A DNA stretch of 64,000 bases from Streptomyces sp. Edi4. GTDB lineage: Bacteria > Actinomycetota > Actinomycetes > Streptomycetales > Streptomycetaceae. How positions within the stretch are numbered: position 1 is the first letter of the stretch; the number at the start of each line of letters is the position of its first letter. Shown in pieces: positions 8,976-16,457 of the stretch. The position numbers and the translations under genes were made by a program. The stretch lies in the NCBI RefSeq assembly GCF_040253615.1, contig NZ_JBEJGY010000004.1, positions 248,001 to 312,000 of the forward strand. Direction: 5' to 3'. Below the pieces are notes generated by a model, which was given only the letters and a program-made list of their open reading frames with translations, was not told the DNA's origin and ran no database searches.

Positions 8976-9039
8976 GGCGCCTGCCGCCGAGGTGGGCGTG
9001 CGGCCGCGCGGCCGGGGCCCGCGTCCGCTCCGCGCTCCG

Positions 9040-9486
9040 TTAAGGGTGAGCGCCGTCCTGGTACGTACCGGAGGAGAACCCGTCCTTCCAGTGCTCCTCC
9101 CACTCGGCGAACTCCAGGCACAGGTGCTCCAGTTGGCGCCACCGGGGCAGATAGTCGGGGTGGTCGGAGAACCGGGCGGCCGTCAGGCACAGTTCGTTCC
9201 ACCACATCTGGATGTCCTGGCGCAGCCGCTGGGTGAGACCTGGTTCACTGGTGCGGCCCGCGGCCACTTCCATGCCCCAGCTGGTCAGGAGGTCGCAGAG
9301 ACACAGGGCCGTGTGGTCCGTGCTCTGTCGCAGCCGGTGGGCGGCCCAGGCCGCCTCGCTGCCGGCCTCCTGCCGTTCCGCGAGGTCGGTCAGGCGGGCG
9401 CTCAGAAAGTCCCGCAGCGGCGAAGCGTCGGAGGAATGCAGGTCGTCGGAGAACTCCAGAATCTCGACGGGCTCGCGGTCAGACAT
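9040..9486 (-). CDS. Conserved hypothetical protein, helical
   Basis: I do not recognise a family for this 148-residue acidic protein. It is predicted mostly helical, with several Trp and Leu residues (for example WGMEVAAG, MWWNELCLTAARF, YLPRWRQLEHLCLEF) and the spacing of a helical bundle. No signal peptide or membrane segment is present. A GGGAGGGG-like ribosome-binding site precedes the start at 9486. It is convergent with the questin oxidase gene, and no partner gene is adjacent on the same strand. Confidence 0.6.
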   Translation of the reverse strand: MSDREPVEILEFSDDLHSSDASPLRDFLSARLTDLAERQEAGSEAAWAAHRLRQSTDHTALCLCDLLTSWGMEVAAGRTSEPGLTQRLRQDIQMWWNELCLTAARFSDHPDYLPRWRQLEHLCLEFAEWEEHWKDGFSSGTYQDGAHP

Positions 9487-9720
9487 GGCAGGCTCCCCTC
9501 CCGGTGAAACACGACGGTCTCAAGGGGAGAGTATCCAAGGGGCGCCTGCCGCTTGCCAGTTCGCGGCATCACCTCACTCGAAGGTGCGCCGCCGACGCTC
9601 CGGCCGCCGCCCGGTCCCGCGCGACGACCGGGCAGCGCCCTGCTTGTGGCACCGCCCGGTGCACCGCGAGACGGGAGTTCACGCCGAGCCCGTACGCGAC
9701 GCCCGGCCGCCCCTCCCCTC

Positions 9721-10089
9721 TCACCCCCGCTTCTCGAATCCCGCCAGCAACTCGCGGGGGTCGAAGGTCACTCGGATACGGGTGATGCTCCCGTTCTCCA
9801 CGTGCATCCAGTTCATCGTCGGGGTGGGCGGCGCGACGCTTGTGTGCAGGTCGAACCAGGTGATCACCTCGTCGCCCTCCGCCACCCGCACCCGCACGTC
9901 GATCTTCTCCAGCACTTGGCCGAGCCCCTTGAGCCCGGCAAGCGCCTCCTCGGCTCCGGACGCCGCGCCCAGCGTTCCGACGAAGTCGACGTCCTCGGCC
10001 AGCACCCCCCGCAATGTCTCGAAGTCGCCCGCCTCCCAGGCCGTGTAGTAGATCTCAGCAAGCTCTCGCGCAGTCTTCGTCCTCGTCAT
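9721..10089 (-). CDS. SnoaL-like/nuclear transport factor 2-fold protein
   Basis: A 122-residue alpha+beta-barrel protein of the SnoaL-like (NTF2) superfamily. The pattern of an N-terminal helix (ELAEIYYTAWEAGDFETLRGVLAEDVDFVG), a middle helix and four strands ending in NWMHVENGSITRIRVTF is characteristic. Members act as small isomerases, hydrolases or ligand-binding proteins; the function here is unknown. The start at 10089 has a GGAGGATGGAGG upstream sequence; an upstream ATG at 10125 adds 12 unrelated residues. The LysR gene at 10160 is divergent and probably controls it. Confidence 0.8.
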   Translation of the reverse strand: MTRTKTARELAEIYYTAWEAGDFETLRGVLAEDVDFVGTLGAASGAEEALAGLKGLGQVLEKIDVRVRVAEGDEVITWFDLHTSVAPPTPTMNWMHVENGSITRIRVTFDPRELLAGFEKRG

Positions 10090-10135
10090 GCCTCCATCCT
10101 CCAGCCACCGCATCCATTCGTCCAACAGATAATTC

Positions 10136-10153
10136 AGATGCGAGCTATCATCT
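10136..10153. promoter_or_regulatory. Candidate LysR binding site
   Basis: Interrupted palindrome AGATG-N8-CATCT in the 70-bp gap between the SnoaL-like gene and the divergent LysR gene, seven bases before the LysR start codon. LysR sites classically have partial dyad symmetry in this position and would allow autorepression plus control of the divergent gene. Confidence 0.4.
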
Positions 10154-10159
10154 CTGCGT

Positions 10160-11035
10160 ATGGAGATACATCAGCTGCGCTACTTCGCCGCGGTCATGGA
10201 CGAGGGCACGTTCACCGCCGCCGCTCATCGACTGCACGTCAGCCAGTCGGGGATCAGCACCCAAGTGGCAAAGCTGGAACAGGAGTTGGGGCAGCAGTTG
10301 CTCGACCGGTCCGGGCGCCGGATCCGCCTCACCCCGGCCGGCGAGGCCGTCCTCCCGCTCGCGAAGAACGCGCTCGCCACCCTCGACGCCATCCAGCACA
10401 CCGCCGCCGAGTTCGCCGACGCCGTCCGAGGCCGGGTACGGCTCGGCATGATCATGGGCTGCTCCATCCCGGCCTTCCTCGACACCGTCGCCGACCTCGG
10501 CCGCACCCACCCCGGCGTCGAACTCAGCCTGCACGAGGGCCACTCCGACGATCTCCAGGCGCGGGTCCTCTCCGGCGCCCTCGACCTGGCTTTGATCGGG
10601 TACGCGGGTGACGTCACCCCGGGCCTCGCGGTGGACGTCGTCGTGGACGAGCCGATCACCGCCGTCGTCCCGGCCGGGCACACACTCGACCGGCCGGAGC
10701 TGCGCCTCGCCGACCTCGGCGGGGAAAAGATCCTCTGCCTCTCCCCCGGTACCGGCATCCGCGCCGCGTACGAGGACTCCTGCCGCAGGGCCGGCCTCGA
10801 CCCGCGCGTGGACCTCGACGCCAGTTCCCCGGACATCCTGCTGCGTCTCGCCGAGCGCGGCGCGGGCATCGCCATCCTCAGCGCGTCCTCGACCCGGGGC
10901 TCCGGCCTGCGGAGCATCCCGCTCACCGACGCCGCCACACACGGCCGACTCGGCCTCATCACCCGCCGCGGCCAGCACTCCCCCGCCGCCCTGCTCCTGC
11001 GAACCAGCCTCCTGACCGCGTTGCGAAGCAGCTAG
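10160..11035 (+). CDS. LysR-family transcriptional regulator
   Basis: A 291-residue LysR regulator. The N-terminal winged helix (residues 1-60: MEIHQLRYFAAVMDEGTFTAAA, then SQSGISTQVAKLE) is canonical. The effector-binding domain follows from about residue 88, with the expected RVRLGMI strand and two periplasmic-binding-protein-like lobes. No ligand can be inferred. It is divergent from the small SnoaL-like gene, its most likely regulatory target. Confidence 0.9.
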   Translation: MEIHQLRYFAAVMDEGTFTAAAHRLHVSQSGISTQVAKLEQELGQQLLDRSGRRIRLTPAGEAVLPLAKNALATLDAIQHTAAEFADAVRGRVRLGMIMGCSIPAFLDTVADLGRTHPGVELSLHEGHSDDLQARVLSGALDLALIGYAGDVTPGLAVDVVVDEPITAVVPAGHTLDRPELRLADLGGEKILCLSPGTGIRAAYEDSCRRAGLDPRVDLDASSPDILLRLAERGAGIAILSASSTRGSGLRSIPLTDAATHGRLGLITRRGQHSPAALLLRTSLLTALRSS

Positions 11036-11186
11036 CGCCGCGATCGGAAGCCCCCGGCCGGCCGTTGCCTGGCGCACAGAACATGCCGCCCTCACTGTCG
11101 ATGGGCGAGGCGCTCGACCGGCCCCGGCGCCCCCGCAACTCGCGCCCGGGAGCGCCCATTTCATTCCGCCGCGATACCGTGCCGCC

Positions 11187-11843
11187 ATGTCTCGATCAGT
11201 GGAAACCCGATCAATACCGTCTCCCGTCACGGCGGACGACGTGGACCTTGCCGTGCGGCTCGCGGTCGCCACGCTCCGGAACGCACCCGCCGAGGGGTGG
11301 GGCGGCAAGGCCGGTTCGCTGGAGTGGGACTGCTGGGAGACCGCCGAACACCTCGCCAACGACCTGTTGTACTACGCCGTCCAACTCGGGCCGCAGAGCC
11401 CGCCGTTGGACACCCATGTGCCGTTCGCTCTGGACCGGGAGAGGCCGGCCGCACCCCCGGTCTTCGTCCACGCCGAACGCGCCGCGGGTCCGGACGGTCT
11501 GACGCAGGTGCTGGAGGCGTGCGGCGCGCTGTTGGTCGCCATGGTGCGTACCACCTCGCCCCGGGTCCGCGCCCACCACGCCGCCGGAGTGGCGGACCCC
11601 GAAGGCTTCGCGGCCCTGGGGATGCAGGAGACGCTGGTGCACATGCACGATCTGGCGGAAGGCCTCGGGCTCGCCTGGGCGCCGCCCTCCGTCCTCTGCT
11701 CGCGCGTGCTCGCCCGGCTGTTTCCGGAGGCACCGGACGGCGCGGACCCCTGGCTCACCCTGCTGTGGGCCACCGGCCGCGCCGAACTGCCGGGGCGCCC
11801 TCGTCTCACCACGTGGCGCTCGGACAGCACACCGCGAACCTAG
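11187..11843 (+). CDS. DinB/mycothiol-dependent maleylpyruvate isomerase-fold protein
   Basis: A 218-residue protein resembling the DinB four-helix bundle superfamily common in actinobacteria. The first helix carries WDCWETAEHLANDLLYY, with a metal-ligand His. The second metal motif (METLVHMHDLAEGL-like, read here as MQETLVHMHDLAEGL) matches the family H-x-x-D-x-A region. Members bind a divalent metal and use mycothiol or other thiols for isomerisation or transfer. The C-terminal region (WLTLLWATGR) is typical of this subfamily. It is convergent with the VOC gene. Function is unassigned beyond the fold. Confidence 0.65.
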   Translation: MSRSVETRSIPSPVTADDVDLAVRLAVATLRNAPAEGWGGKAGSLEWDCWETAEHLANDLLYYAVQLGPQSPPLDTHVPFALDRERPAAPPVFVHAERAAGPDGLTQVLEACGALLVAMVRTTSPRVRAHHAAGVADPEGFAALGMQETLVHMHDLAEGLGLAWAPPSVLCSRVLARLFPEAPDGADPWLTLLWATGRAELPGRPRLTTWRSDSTPRT

Positions 11844-11869
11844 GAGCGGCACGCGCCCACCGCGTTCGC

Positions 11870-12238
11870 TCAGCCCCCGTGCGCGGTGAGTACGTACCCC
11901 TCCGGACCCTCGAAGGAGAACTTCGGTCCGAACGGACTGTCCGTCAACGGCTCGACGATCCGCACGCCGGCGGCGACCAGCTGGTCGTGCAGTTGCACCG
12001 CGTCCGAGGTCCGGAACCAGAGCACGACGCCGAGCCCCGGCCGCGCGCCGTCGGCGAGGCTGACGCCGGGCAGGAGCGCGCGGACCGCGAACGCCGGCTC
12101 GGTGGCGAACACGACCGCGTGCGGGGGTGAGACCTCGGCGCGGCACAGGCCGAGGTGCTGCTCGCAGAAGGCCGCCGCGGCCTCCACGTCGTGGACCTGC
12201 AAGGCGATGAAGTCGGGACTCTCGATGGCAACAGACAT
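11870..12238 (-). CDS. VOC-superfamily protein (glyoxalase/bleomycin-resistance fold)
   Basis: A 122-residue vicinal-oxygen-chelate domain protein with paired beta-alpha-beta-beta-beta units: FIALQVHDVEAAAAFCEQHLGL in the first, and VVLWFRTSDAVQLHDQLVAAGV followed by KFSFEGPEGYVLTAHG in the second. Such proteins are metal-dependent isomerases, dioxygenases or antibiotic-binding proteins; the substrate is unclear. It is divergent from a MarR gene, with two identical palindromes in the gap, so it is very probably the target of that regulator. Confidence 0.85.
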   Translation of the reverse strand: MSVAIESPDFIALQVHDVEAAAAFCEQHLGLCRAEVSPPHAVVFATEPAFAVRALLPGVSLADGARPGLGVVLWFRTSDAVQLHDQLVAAGVRIVEPLTDSPFGPKFSFEGPEGYVLTAHGG

Positions 12239-12257
12239 GGGATTTCCTCGCTGTTCA

Positions 12258-12318
12258 ATGTCAGGACTTTGACATCGAGATTAGGGCGCCGACGCGAGGC
12301 ATGTCAAAATGCTGACAT
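12258..12318. promoter_or_regulatory. Pair of identical MarR operators
   Basis: Two perfect copies of ATGTCA-N6-TGACAT, at 12258-12275 and 12301-12318, with centres 43 bp (about four helical turns) apart. The second overlaps the MarR start codon at 12317; the first lies 20 bp upstream of the VOC start. The spacers differ in sequence while the arms are identical, which supports a real protein-binding site. Confidence 0.75.
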
Positions 12319-12778
12319 GAACGAGAGTGTGCCGACCGAGCTGTTCAGCCCAGCGGACGACATCACCCACCACGTGGGCTACCTGCTCAAACGCGCCCAG
12401 GCGGCCTTGCGCGGCGCGATGGACAAGGTGCTGCGCGAGCACGGACTGACCGTGCCCCAGTACTCGACCCTTGAGCTCCTGGCGCGACACCCCGGCATGT
12501 CGAACGCCGACCTCGCCCGCGCGACGTTCGTCACCCGGCAGTCCGGAAACGTCGTCCTGCGGGGCCTCCAGGAAGCGGGGCTGATCACTCGCCCCGCCAG
12601 CGCCGGCCAAGGCCGGGCTCTTCCCGCCCGCCTCACCGAAGAGGGCCGCGCACGCCTCGCGGCGGTACAGGCCGCCGTGTACGCCATCGAGGGGCGCATG
12701 GTGGACGCCATCCCGCCCGAGCGCGTCACCGCACTCCTGACCGACCTCGACCGGATCGCGTCGGCGCTGGGCGGTTGA
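12317..12778 (+). CDS. MarR-family transcriptional regulator
   Basis: A 153-residue MarR regulator. The helix-turn-helix is PGMSNADLARATFVTRQSGNVVLRGLQEAGLI, and the wing contains GQGRALPARLTEEGR. The start at 12317 overlaps the operator half-site TGACAT, so binding there would block its own transcription or initiation. An in-frame extension upstream runs through the palindromes and the divergent VOC gene and is rejected. It probably represses itself and the VOC gene in response to a phenolic or electrophilic ligand; the ligand is inference only. Confidence 0.88.
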   Translation: MNESVPTELFSPADDITHHVGYLLKRAQAALRGAMDKVLREHGLTVPQYSTLELLARHPGMSNADLARATFVTRQSGNVVLRGLQEAGLITRPASAGQGRALPARLTEEGRARLAAVQAAVYAIEGRMVDAIPPERVTALLTDLDRIASALGG

Positions 12779-12829
12779 TCCGCCCAGCCGGAGCGCGGAC
12801 GCGCGAAGAGGGCTACCGGTCGGAGGCGG

Positions 12830-13444
12830 TCACGGCCTCACACCCCGGACAAGGAGGACGGCGTAACGGCATTCACCGTCCGTGGTGTTGGCGAAAACGC
12901 GCTCTGCCGGTTCGCCCAGTTCGAAGGTGTCGCCCTCGCCGAGTGCCTGGACCGTCTCCCCGTCGTGGAAGGTCAGGTGCCCCTCGATGACCCAGATGAC
13001 CTGCCGCACGAAGGCGAAGGCCGCGGCCGGATACGGGACGCGGGCTCCGGGCGGCAGGCGGATCTCGGCGAGCTCCACAGGAAACCGGGGTCCGGTGATC
13101 TGACGGCGCCGGTAGCCGGTGGACGGGTCGCGCCACTCCGCTGTCTCGTCCCGGCGCCGTACGCCCCCGGTGACCGCCGTTTCGTCCGCTGTCCCATCCG
13201 GTGATCCATCGGGTGACTCGTCGGCGAGGGTGAGCAGGGAGGCGACGCTGAGCCCGAAGGCGGCGGACAGCTTGCCGAGGACCACGGCGGTGGGGCTGCT
13301 CTCACCCCGTTCGATCCGACTGATCATGGCCTGCGAGACCCCGGAGGCGGCCGCGAGCCGCGCCAGGGTCCACCGACGCCGTTCCCGCTCCCGGCGGACG
13401 CGGGCAGCGATCCGGGCCACCAGGGGATCTACCATGTTGGACAT
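12830..13444 (-). CDS. XRE-cupin transcriptional regulator
   Basis: A 204-residue regulator with an N-terminal XRE helix-turn-helix (about residues 8-62: WTLARLAAASGVSQAMISRIERGESSP) and a C-terminal cupin domain (about 125-200). In the cupin, FVRQVIWVIEGHLTFHDG and LGEGDTFELGEPAERVFANT mark the two conserved cupin motifs. The cupin would sense a small molecule. A start at 13435 (MVDP) is an alternative. It is divergent from and nearly abuts the GNAT gene, with a palindrome over the start region. Confidence 0.88.
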   Translation of the reverse strand: MSNMVDPLVARIAARVRRERERRRWTLARLAAASGVSQAMISRIERGESSPTAVVLGKLSAAFGLSVASLLTLADESPDGSPDGTADETAVTGGVRRRDETAEWRDPSTGYRRRQITGPRFPVELAEIRLPPGARVPYPAAAFAFVRQVIWVIEGHLTFHDGETVQALGEGDTFELGEPAERVFANTTDGECRYAVLLVRGVRP

Positions 13445-13452
13445 GAATCCAA
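13437..13452. promoter_or_regulatory. Candidate XRE-cupin operator
   Basis: Perfect inverted repeat TTGGA-N6-TCCAA placed over the XRE-cupin start codon and 21 bases before the GTG start of the divergent acetyltransferase. A single site here could shut both genes. Confidence 0.45.
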
Positions 13453-13472
13453 TATATGAGAGGAAGCGGCCC

Positions 13473-13961
13473 GTGTCGGTACGCCCAGCACGCCCGGAAG
13501 ACACCGAAGCCATCCGCGCGATCCGCAACCACGCCATCGAACATTCGACGGCGCTGTGGACGGAGACCCAGCAGTCCCCCGCCGAGGGAGCGGCCTGGGT
13601 CGCGGCCCACCTGGAGCGGGGTTCGGCGTTCGTGGCCGAAGTGGAGGGCGAGACGGCCGGGTTCGCGGTCTACGGCCCCTGGCGTGAGAAGGACGGATAC
13701 CGGCACACGGTCGAGGATTCGGTCTACGTCCGTGACGACATGCACGGACTCGGTAACGGTTCCGCGCTCCTGTCCGAGGTCATCGACTCGGCACGGCGAG
13801 AGGGTCACCACGTCATGGTCGCCGGCATCGAGGCCGAGAACACCGCGTCGATCCGCCTGCACGAACGGTTTGGTTTCCGCGTCGCGGGGACCGTGCCGGA
13901 AGCGGGTACGAAGTTCGGCCGATGGCTCGACCTCACCCTCATGCATCTGCGACTCGGCTGA
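13473..13961 (+). CDS. GNAT N-acetyltransferase, phosphinothricin acetyltransferase-like
   Basis: A 162-residue GNAT enzyme. The order SVRPARPEDTEAIRAIRNHAIEHSTALW, then the acetyl-CoA-binding region VYVRDDMHGLGNGSALLSEVI, then GIEAENTASIRLHERFGF matches the Pat/methionine-sulfoximine acetyltransferase group. That group acetylates the amino group of phosphinothricin, methionine sulfone or related amino acids. The GTG at 13473 is chosen because GAGAGGAAG lies 5-8 bases upstream; an ATG at 13443 would overlap the divergent gene's start codon. The XRE-cupin regulator next door probably controls it. Confidence 0.88.
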   Translation: MSVRPARPEDTEAIRAIRNHAIEHSTALWTETQQSPAEGAAWVAAHLERGSAFVAEVEGETAGFAVYGPWREKDGYRHTVEDSVYVRDDMHGLGNGSALLSEVIDSARREGHHVMVAGIEAENTASIRLHERFGFRVAGTVPEAGTKFGRWLDLTLMHLRLG

Positions 13962-14076
13962 GCGCGGAACGCTGGGCGCGGAACACGGCGACGACCGCGA
14001 CAGCCTCCGCCGGAGGGGGTCGGGGGACCCGAGCGGGAACTCTCTGGAAAAGGTGACGGTTTCTGTCAGGCTTGGC

Positions 14077-15087
14077 ATGAACCATGAGGACATGAAGGAC
14101 ACGAAGGACACGACCAGCAAAGACACCAGCACGCACCAGAACACCGCCCGTGACAGCCCGGCGGGGCCGCCGCTCGCCGGCAGGATCGCGCTCGTAGCGG
14201 GGGCCACGCGCGGGGCAGGCCGTGCCCAGGCCGTCGAACTCGGCCGGGCCGGCGCGACCGTGTACGTCACCGGCCGCACCACCCGCACCCGGATCAGCGA
14301 GGTCGGCCGGAGCACCGAGACGATCGAGGAGACTGCCGAACTGGTCACCTCGGCGGGCGGAGCCGGGATCGCGGTCCCCACCGACCATCTCGACGAGGAG
14401 CAGGTGCGCGCGCTGGCCCGGCGCGTCGACGGGGAGCACGGGCGGCTCGACATCCTCATCAACGACCTGTGGGGCGGCGAGCACCTGACCGGCCACTCCA
14501 TCTTCGGGAAGAAGTCCTGGGAGACGCCGCTCGCCGACGGCCTGCGCGTCCTGGAACTCGGCGTCCGTTCCCACGTGATCACCGCCGCGCTCCTGCTGCC
14601 GTTGCTGATCCGCTCGGACGCTCCCCTGCTGGTGGAGGTCACCGACGGCACCGCGCACTACAACCGCCGCTACCGCGAGAACATGTACTACGACTTGGCG
14701 AAGAACGCCCCGATCCGGCTGGCGTTCGGTCTCGGCCAGGAGTTGGCGGAGTACGGCGGCACGGCGCTCGCGGTGACGCCGGGCTTCCTGCGCTCGGAGC
14801 AGATGCTGGCCCACTTCGGGGTGAGCGAGCAGAACTGGCGCGACGCGATCGCCGAGGAACCGTCCTTCGGCATCGCCGAGTCGCCGGGGTTCCTGGCGCG
14901 CGCGGTGGCGGCGCTGGCCGCCGATCCGGACCGCGCCGAGCGCTGGAACGGCAAGTCCACTTCCAGCGCGGAGCTGGCCCAGCGGTACGGCGTGACGGAC
15001 GTGGACGGCAGCCGTCCGGATGCCTGGGCGTACCTGGAGGAAGTGGTGCACGGCGGCAAGGACGGCTCGCCCGAGGACTACCGCTGA
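14077..15087 (+). CDS. Short-chain dehydrogenase/reductase
   Basis: A 336-residue SDR with a 25-residue hydrophilic N-terminal extension (Lys/Asp/Thr-rich). The cofactor motif is VAGATRGAGRAQA (family TGxxxGxG, here with an AGATRGAG variant). NADP preference is suggested by YVTGRTTRTR. The catalytic Tyr and Lys are in YYDLAK. The usual NNAG motif reads INDLWGGEHL, a common variant in this subfamily. Length exceeds the classical 250 residues because of the extension and an insertion near residues 160-180. The frame ends 10 bases into the convergent WYL gene. Substrate unknown. Confidence 0.85.
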   Translation: MNHEDMKDTKDTTSKDTSTHQNTARDSPAGPPLAGRIALVAGATRGAGRAQAVELGRAGATVYVTGRTTRTRISEVGRSTETIEETAELVTSAGGAGIAVPTDHLDEEQVRALARRVDGEHGRLDILINDLWGGEHLTGHSIFGKKSWETPLADGLRVLELGVRSHVITAALLLPLLIRSDAPLLVEVTDGTAHYNRRYRENMYYDLAKNAPIRLAFGLGQELAEYGGTALAVTPGFLRSEQMLAHFGVSEQNWRDAIAEEPSFGIAESPGFLARAVAALAADPDRAERWNGKSTSSAELAQRYGVTDVDGSRPDAWAYLEEVVHGGKDGSPEDYR

Positions 15088-16157
15088 TCCTCGCCTTCCG
15101 CGCGCGACTCACCTTGCGGGCTGGTCGGGCGTGTCGGGCAGGTCTCGTAGAGGGCGGCCAGGGCCACCGCGCGCTCATGGAATCGGGCGCGCAATGAGGC
15201 TGGGGCCAACACCTCGACGTCCGCGCCGAGTAGTGCCAGCCGGCCGAACGCGACGTCCTCGGATTCCGCCCGCACGGTGAGGGTGACCAGGCCGGCGGAG
15301 TCCGGTGCGCCGGCGGACGCCAGCGCGTCCTCGATCGCGGCCCTGTCCACGGCTGCGGGCAGCCGCCGCAGCCCGTGACCCGTCAGCCGGACCGTGACCG
15401 CGGTGCGCAACAGCGTCCGGGCGAACGCGGCCGACCGTTCCTCCCAGTGCGCGGCCAGGTCGAAGGACGCGTCCCGCTCGAAAGCCTGGTCCGCGCCGGG
15501 AGCGGGGCCGATGGCGGCGATCCGGTCGACGCGGTAGGTACGCCAGTCGCCGTCGTCGTCGCCGTCCCGTCCGCGGGGGACGCGCGCCACTGCGTACCAG
15601 GTGCCGGCTTTCAGGACGAGCCCGTACGGTTCCACCACGCGCGCGACGGAAGTGGAGACGGCGCCGTCCTCGCCCGGCCGGGTGTACGTGAGCTCGACGG
15701 CCCGGTCCGCCCACACCGCGCGGGCCAGTTCCGGAAGCACCTCGGGGGTGACGGGCTCACGGAACCAGGCGGGGGCGTCGAGATGGAAGCGGCGCACGGA
15801 GGACTCGGCGGCCGCGCGCACCGAGGGCAGCAGGGTCGCGCTCAGCTTCAGCCGCGCGGTGTCCGCCGCGTCCGCCAGGCCCAGGTCCCGCAACGCCGCT
15901 GGGAGACCGGACAGGAACAGGGTCTCCGCCTCACTCGGGTGGAGATGGGTGAGTCGGGTCCGGTAACCCTGGGCCAGGAAGTACCCGCCGACACGTCCTC
16001 GCTCGGACCGCACCGGGACGCCTGCCTCCTGCAACGCCTGGGCGTCCCGGATCACCGTCCGCTCGGAGACGTCGAGTTCGCGAGCGAGGGCGGCGGCCGT
16101 CAGGCCGGGGCTGGACTGGATGAGGAGAGCCATACGAATCAGACGGGCAGCACGCAT
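15078..16157 (-). CDS. HTH-WYL transcriptional regulator
   Basis: A 359-residue regulator with an N-terminal HTH_11 domain (RAARLIRMALLIQSSPGLTAAALARELDVSERTVIRDAQAL) and a WYL sensor domain. The WYL region contains VVEPYGLVLKAGTWYAVARV and WRTYRVDRIAAI, and a WCX C-terminal extension follows. These proteins bind nucleotides or nucleic-acid-derived ligands and act as activators or repressors. The start at 16157 gives the standard family N-terminus; longer in-frame readings run through an 8-bp tandem repeat and are rejected. Its 3' end overlaps the SDR gene by 10 bases in convergent orientation. Confidence 0.88.
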   Translation of the reverse strand: MRAARLIRMALLIQSSPGLTAAALARELDVSERTVIRDAQALQEAGVPVRSERGRVGGYFLAQGYRTRLTHLHPSEAETLFLSGLPAALRDLGLADAADTARLKLSATLLPSVRAAAESSVRRFHLDAPAWFREPVTPEVLPELARAVWADRAVELTYTRPGEDGAVSTSVARVVEPYGLVLKAGTWYAVARVPRGRDGDDDGDWRTYRVDRIAAIGPAPGADQAFERDASFDLAAHWEERSAAFARTLLRTAVTVRLTGHGLRRLPAAVDRAAIEDALASAGAPDSAGLVTLTVRAESEDVAFGRLALLGADVEVLAPASLRARFHERAVALAALYETCPTRPTSPQGESRAEGEDQR

Positions 16158-16242
16158 CCCCCAAGGATCACCGACGATCGAGACGTTCCGAACCGCCGGA
16201 CGCGCCCACGCACTACGGCTCGGACGGCCGCGCCGAGGCGAG

Positions 16243-16287
16243 GACGCACCGACGCACCGACGCACCGACGCACCGACGCACCGACGC
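16243..16287. repeat. 8-bp tandem repeat array
   Basis: Five exact copies of GACGCACC (16243-16282) plus a partial GACGC. It lies in the gap between the WYL gene and the secreted BNR protein gene. An octamer array like this is prone to slippage and may vary between strains. Confidence 0.9.
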
Positions 16288-16457
16288 GGACGTGGGGGAC
16301 CAACCTCCCCACCGCTGACGCAAGTTGCCGATCCGAAGAACAGACTTGGCAAACTCCCGGTCATCTTTCCTCCGTTCCCTATCCGGGATGTCGCGGACAC
16401 GCCAGGATCTGGCCCGCGTCGGGCCGTATCCGGTGCTCGGCGCAGGGAGGAGAGCGC

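Noticed and set aside
9553..10611. + strand frame over the SnoaL-like gene and the LysR start
   Set aside because: Pro/Arg-rich, overlaps two well supported genes in other frames and crosses their shared promoter.
16243..16287. Possible CRISPR or satellite
   Set aside because: Units are 8 bp with no spacers; it is a simple tandem repeat.
15375..16457. In-frame upstream extension of the secreted BNR protein
   Set aside because: It runs antisense through the WYL gene and the tandem repeat. The ATG at 16458 has a good ribosome-binding site and starts a signal peptide.
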